DNA of 64,000 nt from Erythrocercus mccallii (lineage: Eukaryota > Chordata > Aves > Passeriformes > Dicruridae). Below are positions 63,034 to 64,000 of this stretch, in pieces. Each line of letters starts with the position of its first letter. The stretch's first letter is position 1. Location of the stretch: contig VZRG01000376.1 in assembly GCA_013397435.1 (NCBI GenBank), forward strand, positions 288,181 to 352,180, given 5' to 3'. The translations under genes were made by a program, and so were the position numbers. The notes beneath the pieces were generated by a model that made no database searches, had not been told where the DNA came from, and worked only from the letters and a program-made list of their open reading frames with translations.

Positions 63034-63100
63034 AATATTTGGAAATTTAAATATTACATTTCCAAATATTAAAATATTTGGAAAATTAAAATTTTCCAAA
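63034..63100. repeat. Cluster of two related inverted repeats
   Basis: AATATTTGGAAAT at 63034-63046 pairs perfectly with ATTTCCAAATATT at 63058-63070 across an 11-base spacer. Right next to it, TTTGGAAAAT at 63077-63086 pairs with ATTTTCCAAA at 63091-63100 across TAAA. All four arms are versions of one motif, so the second hairpin looks like a diverged copy of the first. Confidence 0.8.
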
Positions 63101-64000
63101 ATACTCCTCTAAAACGGTGGCATTAAAGACTGTGAATATTTCAAAGAGTTTCTTTCATGGAAAATGCAATGTATTATTTTTTTTTTAAAGTTTTAGATAA
63201 CTAATAACATTTTACAGTTTGATTATGCAATGACATTAATTTTGTGATTTTTCAAAAATAAAATTCACGATAAGCTTTTCTATAGAAGCACCTGAATTTT
63301 AATAGAAATTTTTAGTTATCAGAACATGTGTTATTGCTACGAGAACTCCTCCAGCAATGGCAGTTCATCCAAGACTGGGCATCCTCAGCCATCAGTGCTT
63401 TATCTATATTCCGTGTAAACCCATTTTTAAGGGTGATTAAAACTGTTCCCAACAAATGTGTATGTTATGAAAAAAAATTCAGAAGGCACAAGTTGCAGAA
63501 GATTTCTCGGAAAAAGTTCAGACATGGGAAAAGAACTTGAAGTCTCCAGTAGAGACAAATATGAATTTTACTAATAGAAATTAAAGGAAGTATCCTGAGG
63601 ATACTACGTCTAAACCAAAATATACAGCTTGTATTACTACATTACTAAATTTCCACCCTGTCAGGAAAAGAAATAGATTACTTAACTTCAGCATGTACAG
63701 CATCATCCTTTTCAAAACAGAAGATGTCACAAACCATTTAAAATTCTGCTGATGTATAACCTTCCATGTAAATATTCTAATAATATCTACTGTGACTTTG
63801 ACTTATGTCACAGTTCTTCATACATAGCACACTTTATACTCACAAAATAACTCACTTCTGGAGGACGATGTACAACAATCATGAGTCACAACTGACTCAT
63901 GGAAAAAGACAAGGTAGGGAGATTACTTTCTTACTCAAGGATATGTTCTGTGCAAAAGTGAGAGAAAAAATTTGCAAGGACAATCTACAATGTGCCCTTA

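Larger units (their letters stand above)
56569..64000. other. AT-rich non-coding DNA with simple repeats
   Basis: No gene, CR1 or LTR recognised. Small features are a duplicated ATTATCTGTTCTGTAC (about 56977-57023, with a partial third copy between), a T17 run at 59955-59971, an A22 run at 61732-61753 and an inverted-repeat cluster at 63034-63100. Short frames such as 59027-59386 and 63328-63540 have no known motif. Confidence 0.5.

Overview
The window is vertebrate nuclear DNA, almost certainly from a bird. The main evidence is at least eight CR1 non-LTR retrotransposon fragments. Several keep the avian CR1 3' terminus: the GTTGGACTAGATGATC-type block, the CCCTTCCAAC block, and short ATTCTATGATTCTG-type terminal repeats. 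Three LTR elements of endogenous retroviruses (ERVs) fit the same picture. A songbird is plausible from the look of these LTRs, but that is inference. The sequence is AT-rich and contains two runs of N (30828-30897 and 56131-56495). No host protein-coding exon, rRNA or tRNA could be recognised, so this is most likely intergenic or deep intronic DNA. The open reading frames are short; the longest are either CR1 ORF2 remnants or chance frames.

Layout: 1-2.9 kb is featureless AT-rich DNA. At 2.96-3.33 kb there is a compact, isolated CpG island. From 3.3 to 11.6 kb is non-coding DNA with AT microsatellites. A minus-strand CR1 with recognisable reverse transcriptase sequence lies at 11.6-12.6 kb. 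A rearranged plus-strand CR1 lies at 18.4-18.8 kb. Two CR1 fragments face each other tail to tail at 25.6-26.1 kb. At 28.13-29.45 kb is an ERVK-like element with a 3' LTR, a polypurine tract and a very G-poor interior. A first assembly gap is at 30.8 kb. CR1 copies follow at 41.0-41.7, 44.1-44.4, possibly 46.1-46.3, 48.5-48.9 and 51.1-51.3 kb. An ERVL-like solo LTR with a perfect 5-bp target duplication lies at 48.96-49.51 kb. A third LTR-like insertion, also with a 5-bp duplication, lies at 55.97-56.56 kb and contains the second gap. The rest, to 64 kb, is AT-rich DNA with simple repeats and small inverted repeats.

The most notable signal is the interior of the ERV at 28.15-28.93 kb. By hand count, G makes up about 4% of the sense strand against about 13% C. 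The surviving Gs are mostly in GT, with almost no GG. The bias stops at the polypurine tract and the 3' LTR looks normal. This is the pattern expected from APOBEC-type G-to-A editing of minus-strand cDNA during reverse transcription. No genes act together here: the window is a record of retrotransposon insertion, deletion and probable DNA editing.
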